NCBI RefSeq assembly: GCF_900564155.1
Contig: NZ_LS999839.1
Span: 3,159,097-3,223,096 of the forward strand
Direction: 5' to 3'
DNA length: 64,000 nt
From: Pedobacter schmidteae
Lineage (GTDB): Bacteria > Bacteroidota > Bacteroidia > Sphingobacteriales > Sphingobacteriaceae
Below, in pieces: positions 9,311 to 18,027 of this stretch. Numbering within the stretch: the stretch's first letter is position 1; each line of letters starts with the position of its first letter. The position numbers were made by a program, and so were the translations under genes. The notes below the pieces were generated by a model, which was not told the origin of the DNA, did no database searches, and saw only the letters and a program-made list of their open reading frames with translations.

Positions 9311-10414
9311 ATGATGAAGACTTTAGCCATTGCTATATTTGCATTTTTAACTTCCTTTTATGCCTGTACAAAAAATAAATCAGCTGCAAAGGAAGAAGAA
9401 ACGTTACCCGATGTGGAACTAAAGACCAGAACGGTAAGCTCAGGCCTTTCGCATGTATGGGAAATGGTTTATGGACCTGACCAACAATTGTGGATTACCG
9501 ACCGGGGTGGTAAAATCAGTCGTGTAAATCCGCAGACTGGTGCCGTTACTTTGCTGTTAAACGTGCCCGACGTGGTGCCAAAAGGCGAAGGTGGTTTATT
9601 GGGTATGGCCATTAACCCGCAGTTTAGTACCAATCCCTGGGTGTATGTGGTATACAATTACAATGCCGGGGGCGACTATAAAGAAAAAGTAGTACGCTAC
9701 ACTTATTCGGGTGGTACGTTAAATTCGGCGTTCACCATTCTGGATATGATACCGGCTGCAGGCATTCACAATGGATCGAGGTTACTGATTAGTTCCGACC
9801 AGAAATTATTTATCACCACCGGGGATGCCAGTGAGGCAGCTAATGCACAAAATACAGCTTCGCTATCGGGTAAAATATTGCGCCTGAATATGGATGGTAG
9901 TATTCCGGCCGATAATCCTATGCCAAATAACAGGATATGGAGTTTTGGCCATCGCAATCCGCAGGGTTTGGTACAGGTGGGTGGTAAAATGTATGCATCG
10001 GAACATGGGCCGAATAATGACGATGAAGTAAACCTGATTTTGAAAGGACGAAATTATGGCTGGCCTAATGTAGAGGGCTTTTGCGATAAATCATCCGAGC
10101 AGAGCTTTTGTACGGCAAATAATGTGGTTGAGCCTTTGATGGCCTGGACACCAACCATAGCCACATCCGGATTGACTTATTACAATTCGGATCTGATACC
10201 GCAGTTTAAAAACTCTTTGTTGTTGCTCAGTTTAAAAGGATCTAAGTTTACACAGCTGAAGCTAAATGATGCTGGAGATAAAATCACAGGTAGTAAAGAT
10301 TTTTTTGTGAATCAATATGGCCGCTTAAGGGCCATTTGCCAATCGCCGGATGGCAAAATATACATTGGTAGCAGTAATGGTGATAAGGATAAGATTATAG
10401 AAATATCCAAATAA
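9311..10414 (+). CDS. PQQ-dependent sugar dehydrogenase-like lipoprotein
   Basis: I choose the ATG at 9311 (an upstream TTG at 9290 only adds seven residues before the signal peptide). The N-terminus is a lipoprotein signal ending in TSFYAC. The mature 350 residues form a GSDH-type beta-propeller: LWITDRGGKI, GEGGLLGMAINPQF, HNGSRLL, GKILRLN, RNPQGL and the ASEHGPNNDDEVN segment typical of soluble glucose/aldose dehydrogenases with bound PQQ and calcium. The substrate is unknown. It probably acts in the periplasm or on the cell surface. A weak TAnnTTTG element lies at 9285-9292. Confidence 0.88.
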   Translation: MMKTLAIAIFAFLTSFYACTKNKSAAKEEETLPDVELKTRTVSSGLSHVWEMVYGPDQQLWITDRGGKISRVNPQTGAVTLLLNVPDVVPKGEGGLLGMAINPQFSTNPWVYVVYNYNAGGDYKEKVVRYTYSGGTLNSAFTILDMIPAAGIHNGSRLLISSDQKLFITTGDASEAANAQNTASLSGKILRLNMDGSIPADNPMPNNRIWSFGHRNPQGLVQVGGKMYASEHGPNNDDEVNLILKGRNYGWPNVEGFCDKSSEQSFCTANNVVEPLMAWTPTIATSGLTYYNSDLIPQFKNSLLLLSLKGSKFTQLKLNDAGDKITGSKDFFVNQYGRLRAICQSPDGKIYIGSSNGDKDKIIEISK

Positions 10415-10464
10415 GTTGGTCTGTACGCCGGATATAGTATAATTTAGTAGCAAAATCAAATTAT

Positions 10465-11166
10465 ATGATCAATAAAGTTGTTTCGGGTGCCGAAGAAGCG
10501 ATTAAAGACATTGCCGATGGCAATACTTTGATGCTTGGCGGTTTCGGTTTATGTGGAATTCCTGAGAATTGTATCACCGCATTGGTGAAAAAAGGCGTGA
10601 AAGAATTGACCTGTATTTCTAATAATGCCGGTGTTGATGATTTCGGAATTGGACTGATGCTACAACAGCGTCAGGTAAAAAAGATGGTTTCTTCCTATGT
10701 TGGCGAAAATGCTGAGTTTGAGCGCCAGTTGTTGAGCGGAGAACTGGAAGTGGAGCTGATTCCGCAGGGAACGCTGGCTACGCGTTGTATGGCGGCCGGC
10801 TATGGTATGCCTGCTATATTTACACCTGCCGGTGTAGGTACCGAAGTTGCCGAGGGGAAAGAAGTAAGAAACTTTAACGGAAAAGACTATCTGATGGAGT
10901 ATGCTTTTGATGCCGATTTTGCGATTGTAAAAGCCTGGAAAGGTGATACGGCAGGAAATCTGATCTACAGGTCTACCAGCCGGAACTTTAATCCGGTGAT
11001 GGCTATGGCAGGTAAAATAACCATTGCCGAGGTAGAAGAACTGGTGGAGGCCGGAGAACTTGATCCGGATCAGATTCATACACCAGGCGTATTTGTTCAC
11101 CGTATTTTTAAGGGAACGGATTACGAAAAGAGAATTGAACAACGTACGGTAAGAACCAAAGGATAA
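10465..11166 (+). CDS. scoA: 3-oxoacid CoA-transferase subunit A
   Basis: A 233-residue alpha subunit of succinyl-CoA:3-ketoacid CoA-transferase, which moves CoA from succinyl-CoA to acetoacetate. The glycine-rich [14 protein letters not shown] loop near residue 30 and [21 protein letters not shown] are hallmarks. The beta subunit follows after 17 nt. The pair allows use of acetoacetate and, with the thiolase at 29046-30224 elsewhere in the window, would feed acetyl-CoA. Confidence 0.95.
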   Translation: MINKVVSGAEEAIKDIADGNTLMLGGFGLCGIPENCITALVKKGVKELTCISNNAGVDDFGIGLMLQQRQVKKMVSSYVGENAEFERQLLSGELEVELIPQGTLATRCMAAGYGMPAIFTPAGVGTEVAEGKEVRNFNGKDYLMEYAFDADFAIVKAWKGDTAGNLIYRSTSRNFNPVMAMAGKITIAEVEELVEAGELDPDQIHTPGVFVHRIFKGTDYEKRIEQRTVRTKG

Positions 11167-11183
11167 TCCTATAAAATATTTAT

Positions 11184-11840
11184 ATGCTGGATAAAAACGG
11201 AATTGCACAACGCATTGCAAGAGAAATACGCGATGGATATTATGTAAATTTAGGCATTGGCATCCCTACATTGGTGGCCAATTATATTCCCGAAGGAATA
11301 AATGTAGTACTGCAGTCGGAAAACGGCTTGCTGGGCATGGGACCTTTTCCTTTTGAAGGAGAAGAGGATGCAGATTTGATCAATGCCGGCAAACAGACCA
11401 TTACCACTTTGCCAGGGTCTTCAATTTTTGATTCGGCACTGAGCTTTGGTATGATCAGAAGTCAGAAAATAGATCTGACAATTTTGGGTGCTATGGAGGT
11501 ATCGGAGAATGGTGATATTGCCAACTGGAAAATACCCGGCAAAATGGTTAAAGGTATGGGAGGGGCTATGGACCTGGTTGCTTCGGCAAAAAATATCATT
11601 GTAGCTATGCAACACGTAAATAAGGCTGGCGAAAGTAAGTTGCTGCCGAAGTGTACTTTGCCCCTGACAGGTGTAAATTGCATCAAAAAAATTGTAACTG
11701 AACTGGCTGTACTGGATGTTTTGCCTGAAGGCGGCTTTAAACTGATAGAACGTGCCCCTGGTGTAAGCGTCGATTTCATCAGACAGGCTACCCTTGGTAA
11801 GCTGTTTGCTGACGATAATGTGCCTGAAATGGTATTTTAG
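11184..11840 (+). CDS. scoB: 3-oxoacid CoA-transferase subunit B
   Basis: A 218-residue beta subunit of the same CoA-transferase. The catalytic glutamate is E46 within LQSENGLLGMGP, which forms the enzyme-CoA thioester. VNLGIGIPTLVANY near the N-terminus and the C-terminal part of the fold are intact. A strong bidirectional hairpin terminator lies 5 nt after the stop. Confidence 0.95.
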   Translation: MLDKNGIAQRIAREIRDGYYVNLGIGIPTLVANYIPEGINVVLQSENGLLGMGPFPFEGEEDADLINAGKQTITTLPGSSIFDSALSFGMIRSQKIDLTILGAMEVSENGDIANWKIPGKMVKGMGGAMDLVASAKNIIVAMQHVNKAGESKLLPKCTLPLTGVNCIKKIVTELAVLDVLPEGGFKLIERAPGVSVDFIRQATLGKLFADDNVPEMVF

Positions 11841-11844
11841 TTAT

Positions 11845-11873
11845 AAAAAAAGGAGCTTTAAAGCTCCTTTTTT
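11845..11873. terminator. Bidirectional rho-independent terminator
   Basis: The 18-bp perfect palindrome AGGAGCTTTAAAGCTCCT at 11851-11868 is flanked by A-runs on the left and T-runs on the right. It therefore terminates scoB on the plus strand and uridine kinase on the minus strand, which converge here. Confidence 0.92.
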
Positions 11874-11875
11874 AT

Positions 11876-12517
11876 TTAGTTATTTCTGCAGTACTTCTGT
11901 TTCAGGTCTTCCGAAATTTCTTCTGTAATTCGGATAATGTCATCGGGTGTATCATTGTTGTTGATCACGATGGTATCACAGGAAGACTTATAAGGCAATA
12001 AAAATTCCTGATAGGCCGGAACTACATGGTTGTGCCATTTGTACAATACGTCGTCTTCAGGATAGCCACGCTCCATACCGTCGCGTTTAATGCGGCGTTG
12101 CAAAGCCACCTCGTCTTCCGCCTCTACAAAGATCCTATGATCCAGTAGGGCCGCAATTTCTTTAAAATGCAAAATAAAAAGTCCCTCTACAATGATAATA
12201 GGGGCTGGATTGATTTCCAGTATTTTGGTAACTGCAAGCGGGTTATTAAAGTTGTATTCCTTCTTATAGATGACGTCTCCTTTGATCAGTTTTTTGATGT
12301 CGAGTAAAAACTGTTCATGATCAATGGTACGTGGTAAATCAAAATTGTATAATTTATTCTCTTCCTGCGTCATTTCTCCGGCCGGGAAATAGTAATCGTC
12401 CTGAGAAACCAGCGTTACTTCATCGTGTTTAAAATGATGTAAAAAAGAATTTAAAAAAAAGGTTTTGCCGGAGCCACTTCCCCCAGCAATGCCTATAATG
12501 AAAGGCTTATTGTTCAT
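11876..12517 (-). CDS. udk: Uridine kinase family protein
   Basis: A 213-residue P-loop kinase that phosphorylates uridine or cytidine in pyrimidine salvage. The P-loop is GGSGSGKT at residues 12-19; then SQDDYY, NFDLPRTIDHEQF and IIIVEGLFILH mark the uridine-kinase branch. The gene overlaps the end of the LysM gene by 11 nt, so translation is likely coupled. Phosphoribulokinase-like activity is an alternative that the sequence does not favour. Confidence 0.92.
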   Translation of the reverse strand: MNNKPFIIGIAGGSGSGKTFFLNSFLHHFKHDEVTLVSQDDYYFPAGEMTQEENKLYNFDLPRTIDHEQFLLDIKKLIKGDVIYKKEYNFNNPLAVTKILEINPAPIIIVEGLFILHFKEIAALLDHRIFVEAEDEVALQRRIKRDGMERGYPEDDVLYKWHNHVVPAYQEFLLPYKSSCDTIVINNNDTPDDIIRITEEISEDLKQKYCRNN

Positions 12518-13715
12518 TGTCTTGTCCGCCGTATGTTAAATTGCAATAAAATCTTTTGTCTAAAGCGCCAAGTGCATCGGCCACAGCTTTAGTCATTACA
12601 ATGATAACATCTTTTGTTGATTCATTCTCAGTGAATTTACCAACAACTTTAGCGAAGGTAGACCTGTTGGTCATTGGATTGGTAATTTTCATTACCGTTC
12701 CTATAGGCGCCGAGCGGTGTAATACCAGCATTTTTGCCGGGTCAAGGTCCTGATCAGCAATCCATATTCCTGTTCCTTTCTCATCTATCTGGTTCAGGCC
12801 ATAGCGACTTGCAGGGTATCTTAAAGCAGGGTCTTTAATGGAATTTAGGGTGTCTGCATGATTTTCTGCAGTGGGTGTATACACGTTTTTTGGCGGATAT
12901 GTTCCACTGATTAATAATTTTTGTCCAACGCGCAGGGAATTATCGGTCAGGTTGTTTTTAGCTTTCAGTTGATCCATGGTTAGCTTATACCTGGTGGCAA
13001 TAGAGTACATGGTTTCATTTGAAGCTACAGTGTGTTCAATAAATTCTTCTGGCTTGCTGTTGGCAGGTGTTTCTTTTTTTGGGGCTGCGGGCTCCGGTTT
13101 TTTATACCTGTTTTCGGGCGGGATATGTGTTTTTACTACTGTTTCTTCTACTTTTTGAGGCACAGTAGGTACCGGTGTACGCTCGGCTGTAGTTGGTTGT
13201 TGCTCGGCCGGTTTTCCTGGAATCTTTAAAATCTGTCCAATCTGCAGGTTATTGCTGTTCAGGTTATTCACCCTTTTTAATTCGCTTACTGTGGTGCCAT
13301 ATCTTTCGGCCAGCATATTCAGGTTTTCCTTTTTCTGTACAGCATGTTCGGTTAACTCCGTGTCGCTATTGCCTGTCGCAACAGCATTTTGATTAGGTTT
13401 ACCTGTTGTTGGCGGAGTTTTGCCGGCAGCAGTAGCGTTGCCAAATGGAATATTGGTAGGTACTTTTACAATTACACCTATCTGAAGGAACTTGCTATCG
13501 TTAAAAGTCATGATGTCTTTCGGCTGCACATTGTACCTTCTGGCGATAGAGTAATAAGTGTCTTTGGCTACTACCTGATGTATAATTAATTTTTTTCCGT
13601 TGTTGTTTTCAACACCTATCGAATCGCGGGTGCTGGCAGCCTTGGCCGTAACTGCCGAGAATGTCGATACATTCATCAGAAGGGCAAATACGGATACTAT
13701 ATAATATTTATGCAT
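12507..13715 (-). CDS. LysM peptidoglycan-binding protein with double-psi barrel C-terminus
   Basis: A 402-residue secreted protein with a signal peptide (ends near VTAKAA). Three LysM repeats, at about 45-90, 125-168 and 228-270, each have a YSIA or NMLA turn and an (L)QIG/RVGQ end. They are joined by long Pro/Thr/Lys-rich linkers. The last 100 residues (GTVMKITNPMTNRSTFAKVVG) resemble the RlpA/DPBB fold but lack a clear catalytic Asp/His set. It likely acts at the peptidoglycan, either as a scaffold or as a weak glycan-processing factor; the role is inferred. Confidence 0.87.
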   Translation of the reverse strand: MHKYYIVSVFALLMNVSTFSAVTAKAASTRDSIGVENNNGKKLIIHQVVAKDTYYSIARRYNVQPKDIMTFNDSKFLQIGVIVKVPTNIPFGNATAAGKTPPTTGKPNQNAVATGNSDTELTEHAVQKKENLNMLAERYGTTVSELKRVNNLNSNNLQIGQILKIPGKPAEQQPTTAERTPVPTVPQKVEETVVKTHIPPENRYKKPEPAAPKKETPANSKPEEFIEHTVASNETMYSIATRYKLTMDQLKAKNNLTDNSLRVGQKLLISGTYPPKNVYTPTAENHADTLNSIKDPALRYPASRYGLNQIDEKGTGIWIADQDLDPAKMLVLHRSAPIGTVMKITNPMTNRSTFAKVVGKFTENESTKDVIIVMTKAVADALGALDKRFYCNLTYGGQDNEQ

Positions 13716-13864
13716 TAATGTCTTTGTAAAATTTAAAGGGCAATTATACGAATAATATAAATAAGGCGTCGAATTCGAATATTAAACGTTCTTTTTTTTG
13801 TCCTATTGCATGAATTGGGAATATTTCTGCAAACCATTTGTGAACTGGGCTGTTTATATATCAG

Positions 13865-13880
13865 GAGCATAATTACGCTC
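13865..13880. promoter_or_regulatory. Inverted repeat upstream of dps
   Basis: GAGCATAATTACGCTC is a near-perfect inverted repeat 22 nt before the dps start. It could be an operator or a 5' leader hairpin; nothing further in the sequence tells which. Confidence 0.3.
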
Positions 13881-13902
13881 AATCAAAAAATAAAATAATA
13901 TT

Positions 13903-14382
13903 ATGGACGCAAAAGAAATCAGTTTAAATGAAAGAAAAGTAAAACCGGTAGTAGATATGTTGAACGACTATTTGGCCAATTACCATATTCACTATCAAAA
14001 ACTAAGGGGCTGCCATTGGAACATTAAAGGACAAAACTTTTTTACACTACATATCAAGTTTGAAGAGTTGTATACCAATGCCCAGCTCACTATTGATGAG
14101 ATTGCCGAACGTGTGCTTACCCTGGGCAAACCACCGCACAGTCGGTTTGCCGATTACATTAAGGAATCGTCTATCAAGGAAATTGATACCATTGGCATGA
14201 AAGACCTGGATATGGTGGACGCTGTGCTGGATGATATGGCTAAGCTGATTGAAATGGAACGTGAACTATTGGATGCCACTGATAAGGCTGGCGACGATGG
14301 TACCAATGATATGGTTAACCGATTTATGCAATTTAAAGAGAAAAATACCTGGATGCTGCGCTCTTTTGCCGGCAAAAGGTAA
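13903..14382 (+). CDS. dps: Dps family DNA-binding ferritin-like protein
   Basis: A 159-residue Dps-type miniferritin that oxidises and stores iron with peroxide and protects DNA in stationary phase or oxidative stress. The ferroxidase residues lie in the first helices (LANYHIHYQKLRGCHWNIKG with His, and FEELYTNAQLTIDEIAERV with Glu/Asp). It stands alone between a 187-nt upstream region and its own terminator, which fits a separately regulated stress gene. Confidence 0.94.
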   Translation: MDAKEISLNERKVKPVVDMLNDYLANYHIHYQKLRGCHWNIKGQNFFTLHIKFEELYTNAQLTIDEIAERVLTLGKPPHSRFADYIKESSIKEIDTIGMKDLDMVDAVLDDMAKLIEMERELLDATDKAGDDGTNDMVNRFMQFKEKNTWMLRSFAGKR

Positions 14383-14413
14383 TTGATGTAAATTGACAAA
14401 AGATAATTGATAT

Positions 14414-14457
14414 AAAAACAGAAAAGCCTTGTCCCAAAAAGCAAGGCTTTCTGTTTT
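14414..14457 (+). terminator. Rho-independent terminator after dps
   Basis: A long stem (AAAACAG, then AAAGCCTTG pairing with CAAGGCTTT, then CTGTTTT) with a loop around TCCCAAAAAG, lying 31 nt after the dps stop. Confidence 0.88.
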
Positions 14458-14479
14458 AGGTGATTTTATACGGTTCGTC

Positions 14480-14502
14480 CTACTGAAAAATTCAGCAAGA
14501 CG
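14480..14502 (-). repeat. REP-like short palindromic repeat, copy 1
   Basis: Read on the minus strand, this 23-nt unit matches 21 of 23 positions of the unit at 23260-23282. Its core CTGAATTTTTCAG can form a small hairpin. Both copies are in intergenic DNA. Confidence 0.55.
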
Positions 14503-14558
14503 ATTGCCTGACTGTATACTGTTTTGATATAGGATATTCTTTAATATATTTGGCCCTG

Positions 14559-16391
14559 ATGGGATATAAAAGCTTAGCCGATTGTGTTGCCGACCTTGAA
14601 AAGCATGGTCATTTAGTTCGTATTAAAGAGGAGGTAGATCCTTACCTGGAAATGGCCGCCATTCATTTGCGCATATATGAGCAAAAAGGTCCGGCCTTGT
14701 ATTTTGAAAAGGTCAAAGGCAGTGCCTTTCCGGCGGTGTCTAACCTGTTTGGTACCTTAGAACGTGCGAAATTTATGTTCAGGGACAGCTTGCCAAAGGT
14801 TGAACAACTGGTTACCTTGCGTTCTGATCCGAAGAAGGCTTTGAAGAACCCGTTAAAGATACCTGCCATAGGTTTTACGGCGCTCACGGCCTTGCCTTTA
14901 AAGCAGACTTTTAAAACGGTTTTCAGTAAAACAACCATTAGCGCTTTGCCACAAATTGTAAACTGGCCAATGGATGGGGGACCATTTGTAACCATGCCAC
15001 AGGTATATACCGAAGATGTGGATAAACCCGGTATTCTAAATGCTAACCTGGGGATGTACCGGATTCAGCTTGCTGGTAATGATTACGAGCTGGATAAAGA
15101 AATCGGACTCCATTACCAGATTCACAGAGGGATAGGAGTACATCAGAGTAAAGCCAATGCCAAAGGCTTGCCTTTAAAGGTGAGTATTTTTGTAGGTGGC
15201 CCACCTTCACATCCTTTGGCTGCGGTAATGCCATTGCCCGAAGGTCTTTCGGAAATGACTTTTGCGGGCGCACTGGGCAACAGACGTTTCCGTTATTTTT
15301 ATGATGAGGAAGGTTTTTGCCTATCGGCCGATGCTGACTTTGTTATCACCGGAACGGTATATCCAAAAGAAAATAAACCTGAAGGACCTTTTGGTGATCA
15401 CCTGGGTTACTATAGTCTTACACACCCTTTTCCACTGATGAAGGTGCACAATGTGTATCATCGCAAGGATGCCATATGGTCGTTTACCGTTGTAGGTAGG
15501 CCACCGCAGGAAGATACCAGCTTTGGCGCGTTGATTCATGAAATAGCAGGTTCGGCCTTACCTAAAGAAATACATGGTTTAAAAGAGGTGAATGCAGTTG
15601 ACGCCGCCGGAGTGCATCCTTTGCTGTTTGCCATTGGAAGCGAGCGTTATACGCCATATTTGAATGAGCGTCGGCCACAAGAGATACTAACCATTGCCAA
15701 TCATATTTTAGGAAAAAACCAATTGAGCCTGGCCAAATATTTATTTATTGCTGCCCGCGAAGATGATGAACATTTAGATACGCACGACTTGTCGGCTTTT
15801 ATGCAGCATGTGCTTTCCAGAATGGATTTTAAAACAGATCTTCATTTTCATACCCATACTACTATTGATACGCTGGATTACAGTGGGGATGGACTAAACA
15901 GTGGTTCTAAAGTGGTGTTTGCAGCTGCAGGTGCACAAAAACGAATATTGAGTGCTGAGCTACCTATGGATTTTAGTCTGCCCGAGCCTTTTAACGGCTA
16001 TCAAATGGCCATTCCAGGCGTGTTGGTTATCAAGGGGAATCCTTATATAGATGCTGCGTATGCCGAGCAGGAAATGGTTTTGTTGAACCTGCATTTAAAA
16101 GAACAGCCGCTGGAAGGTTTAGCGCTGATTGTACTTTGCGACGATCATCAGTTTACAGCGGCTTCTGTTGACAATTTGGTGTGGGTTACATTTACCAGAA
16201 GCAATCCTGCCGCCGACATTCATGGGGTAGGAAGCTTTATCCGCGAAAAACATTGGGGCTGTACAGGACCTGTAATTATAGATGCCCGCAAAAAACCACA
16301 CCATGCACCTGAGTTGATCAAGGATGAAGCGGTGGAAAGACATATAGAAAGATTATTTGCTAAAGGAGGCTCGCTACACGGAGTTTTGTAG
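14559..16391 (+). CDS. UbiD family decarboxylase
   Basis: I choose the ATG at 14559; a TTG nine bases earlier is possible. The 610-residue protein is a full-length UbiD-type (de)carboxylase that uses prenylated FMN. Marks are the N-terminal LVRIKEEVDPYLEMAAI, the GPALYFEKV segment, and ENKPEGPFGDHLGYY, which contains the conserved catalytic glutamate region. In Bacteroidota this long form is usually linked with quinone (menaquinone, MqnL-like) biosynthesis, so that is the likely pathway. The exact substrate is not readable, and no prenyl-FMN synthase (UbiX) gene is in the window. Confidence 0.9.
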   Translation: MGYKSLADCVADLEKHGHLVRIKEEVDPYLEMAAIHLRIYEQKGPALYFEKVKGSAFPAVSNLFGTLERAKFMFRDSLPKVEQLVTLRSDPKKALKNPLKIPAIGFTALTALPLKQTFKTVFSKTTISALPQIVNWPMDGGPFVTMPQVYTEDVDKPGILNANLGMYRIQLAGNDYELDKEIGLHYQIHRGIGVHQSKANAKGLPLKVSIFVGGPPSHPLAAVMPLPEGLSEMTFAGALGNRRFRYFYDEEGFCLSADADFVITGTVYPKENKPEGPFGDHLGYYSLTHPFPLMKVHNVYHRKDAIWSFTVVGRPPQEDTSFGALIHEIAGSALPKEIHGLKEVNAVDAAGVHPLLFAIGSERYTPYLNERRPQEILTIANHILGKNQLSLAKYLFIAAREDDEHLDTHDLSAFMQHVLSRMDFKTDLHFHTHTTIDTLDYSGDGLNSGSKVVFAAAGAQKRILSAELPMDFSLPEPFNGYQMAIPGVLVIKGNPYIDAAYAEQEMVLLNLHLKEQPLEGLALIVLCDDHQFTAASVDNLVWVTFTRSNPAADIHGVGSFIREKHWGCTGPVIIDARKKPHHAPELIKDEAVERHIERLFAKGGSLHGVL

Positions 16392-16397
16392 CATAGA

Positions 16398-16453
16398 TTA
16401 TAAACAAAAATGGGACGTATCATGATCATGATACGTCCCATTTTTGTTTATAA
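16398..16453. terminator. Bidirectional terminator: 56-bp perfect palindrome
   Basis: The two halves are exact reverse complements around CATGATCATG (16421-16430), with A-rich and T-rich ends. It lies between the convergent UbiD and FadL-type genes and would stop transcription from both sides. Confidence 0.92.
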
Positions 16454-16461
16454 GTTCTTAA

Positions 16462-18009
16462 TTAAAATCTGATACCGAAGGTTAACAATACGTTGTTGTT
16501 TGCATTTTTAATAGCTGCAACCGGCTCCGATCCATCGCTTAGTACATAGGGGCTTAACCTGTTTTCAGATTGAACACGTTGATAAGCAATATCAAAATAG
16601 TATTCGTTGATGCGGTAGCCTAGTCCACCTGTATAATATTTAGTATCGTAGATGTTTTTAGTGTCGTCTTTTAATGGGCTGCCATTTAAGCCATAACCGG
16701 CCCGTAAGCTTAGGTTATTCACTTTATATTCACCTCCAACTCTATAATTTATAGCTGATTTATAATACTTTTTGATATCCGCATTGTTATTGATGATGTC
16801 CTGATCTGGACTGCCACCTCCATCCATCGAGAAACGGGTGCTGGAGTAATCAATAAAGTCAACATCTGCCGAAATAATGGCTTGTCCGGCTATGACATAA
16901 CTGGCGCCTAATGAACCTTTTGCCGGGGTTTTCAGATTGTAGGTATAGGAATAATTTAACGGACCAACGCCATTCGAGATGGTTTCGCCTGAAAGAACTG
17001 TGGATATGTTTTCTGAAAAATGATCTTCAACATACAACCAGGTAGGTGTTTGGAAAGTTGCACCTATTCTGAAATTCGATACTGGTCTGAAGATTAAACC
17101 TAGTTTACCGTTTATACCCGAACCTTTGGACTCCTGACTCGTAGTATAAGAAAATTTATATTTTTCTTCTCCGGTATAACCTAACGGACCTTTGGTCGGA
17201 TCATCATTGTAGGGATTTAAAGTGCCGCTCTCTATGTATTCGCTGTCGTTAAAATAACGGGTATTGACCATGCCAATTGTTGCCCCGATATACAATTGAT
17301 TAGAGATGTTTAACGCACCTGAAAAATTCAGTTCTGAAGACCCTCCATAAGAAGCGGCGTTTACGGTCTGGAGGTTTGAACCAATAAAAGGCTCTGCTGT
17401 ATAATTTGAGATCTGACCTGCCGGAGTGATTTTATTGATCAGGTAACTCTGAAACGCCATGTTCTCCAACGATTTTGAATCCAGGTTACCACTTTGGTTC
17501 TTGTAAAAATTTGCTTCTTCTGCAAAATAATCACGCATGGTGGTTACGTCATTGTTGCCACCATATTTGTAGTTTTGGGTATAATCATTGGTTCTGTTAA
17601 AACCGATGCCAAATACGGCACTTAATACACCTCTTTTGGTGTCTTGTCCCTGTGCCTTATAAGTTGGATTGTACCAAACTACGCCAATCTGCCCCACATT
17701 TAACTTGTTGTCAGAACCTTTTCCGCTTTGGCCCAGGTAGTCCGACTTAGAGGTGGAATTGTTGAATTCAGGCGTAAAGCTAAATTCTGATCTGGTGAAA
17801 AGTCCCAACCCTGCAGGGTTGCCACCTAAAGAACTCATGTCGCCACCAACGCCAATTTGTGCATTGCCCATTCCATTAGATCTGGCCGAGCTGCCGTAAT
17901 TTCCTTTTCCAAAGCGTATGGCATCGCCAACATATTGACCGTATTGTGCATATGTAGTGCCTGTGGTAGCTACCATAGCTACCATAAGCATCTGTGTAAA
18001 TTTCTTCAT
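16462..18009 (-). CDS. OmpP1/FadL-like outer-membrane transporter
   Basis: A 515-residue outer-membrane beta-barrel. It has a signal peptide ending near TTYAQ, then the hatch-like N-terminus (SARSNGMGNAQIGVGGD and SLGGNPAGLGLF), typical of FadL/OmpP1/TodX proteins that pass long-chain fatty acids or hydrophobic compounds. The rest alternates aromatic and polar residues as in a large barrel and ends in Phe (TFGIRF), the usual Bam signal. Substrate unknown. Confidence 0.87.
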   Translation of the reverse strand: MKKFTQMLMVAMVATTGTTYAQYGQYVGDAIRFGKGNYGSSARSNGMGNAQIGVGGDMSSLGGNPAGLGLFTRSEFSFTPEFNNSTSKSDYLGQSGKGSDNKLNVGQIGVVWYNPTYKAQGQDTKRGVLSAVFGIGFNRTNDYTQNYKYGGNNDVTTMRDYFAEEANFYKNQSGNLDSKSLENMAFQSYLINKITPAGQISNYTAEPFIGSNLQTVNAASYGGSSELNFSGALNISNQLYIGATIGMVNTRYFNDSEYIESGTLNPYNDDPTKGPLGYTGEEKYKFSYTTSQESKGSGINGKLGLIFRPVSNFRIGATFQTPTWLYVEDHFSENISTVLSGETISNGVGPLNYSYTYNLKTPAKGSLGASYVIAGQAIISADVDFIDYSSTRFSMDGGGSPDQDIINNNADIKKYYKSAINYRVGGEYKVNNLSLRAGYGLNGSPLKDDTKNIYDTKYYTGGLGYRINEYYFDIAYQRVQSENRLSPYVLSDGSEPVAAIKNANNNVLLTFGIRF

Positions 18010-18027
18010 CTGTGTATTTCGCTAAAA

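Noticed and set aside
10660..11220. A 186-codon minus-strand frame
   Set aside because: It lies opposite scoA, which has clear catalytic motifs; no signal or motif of its own.
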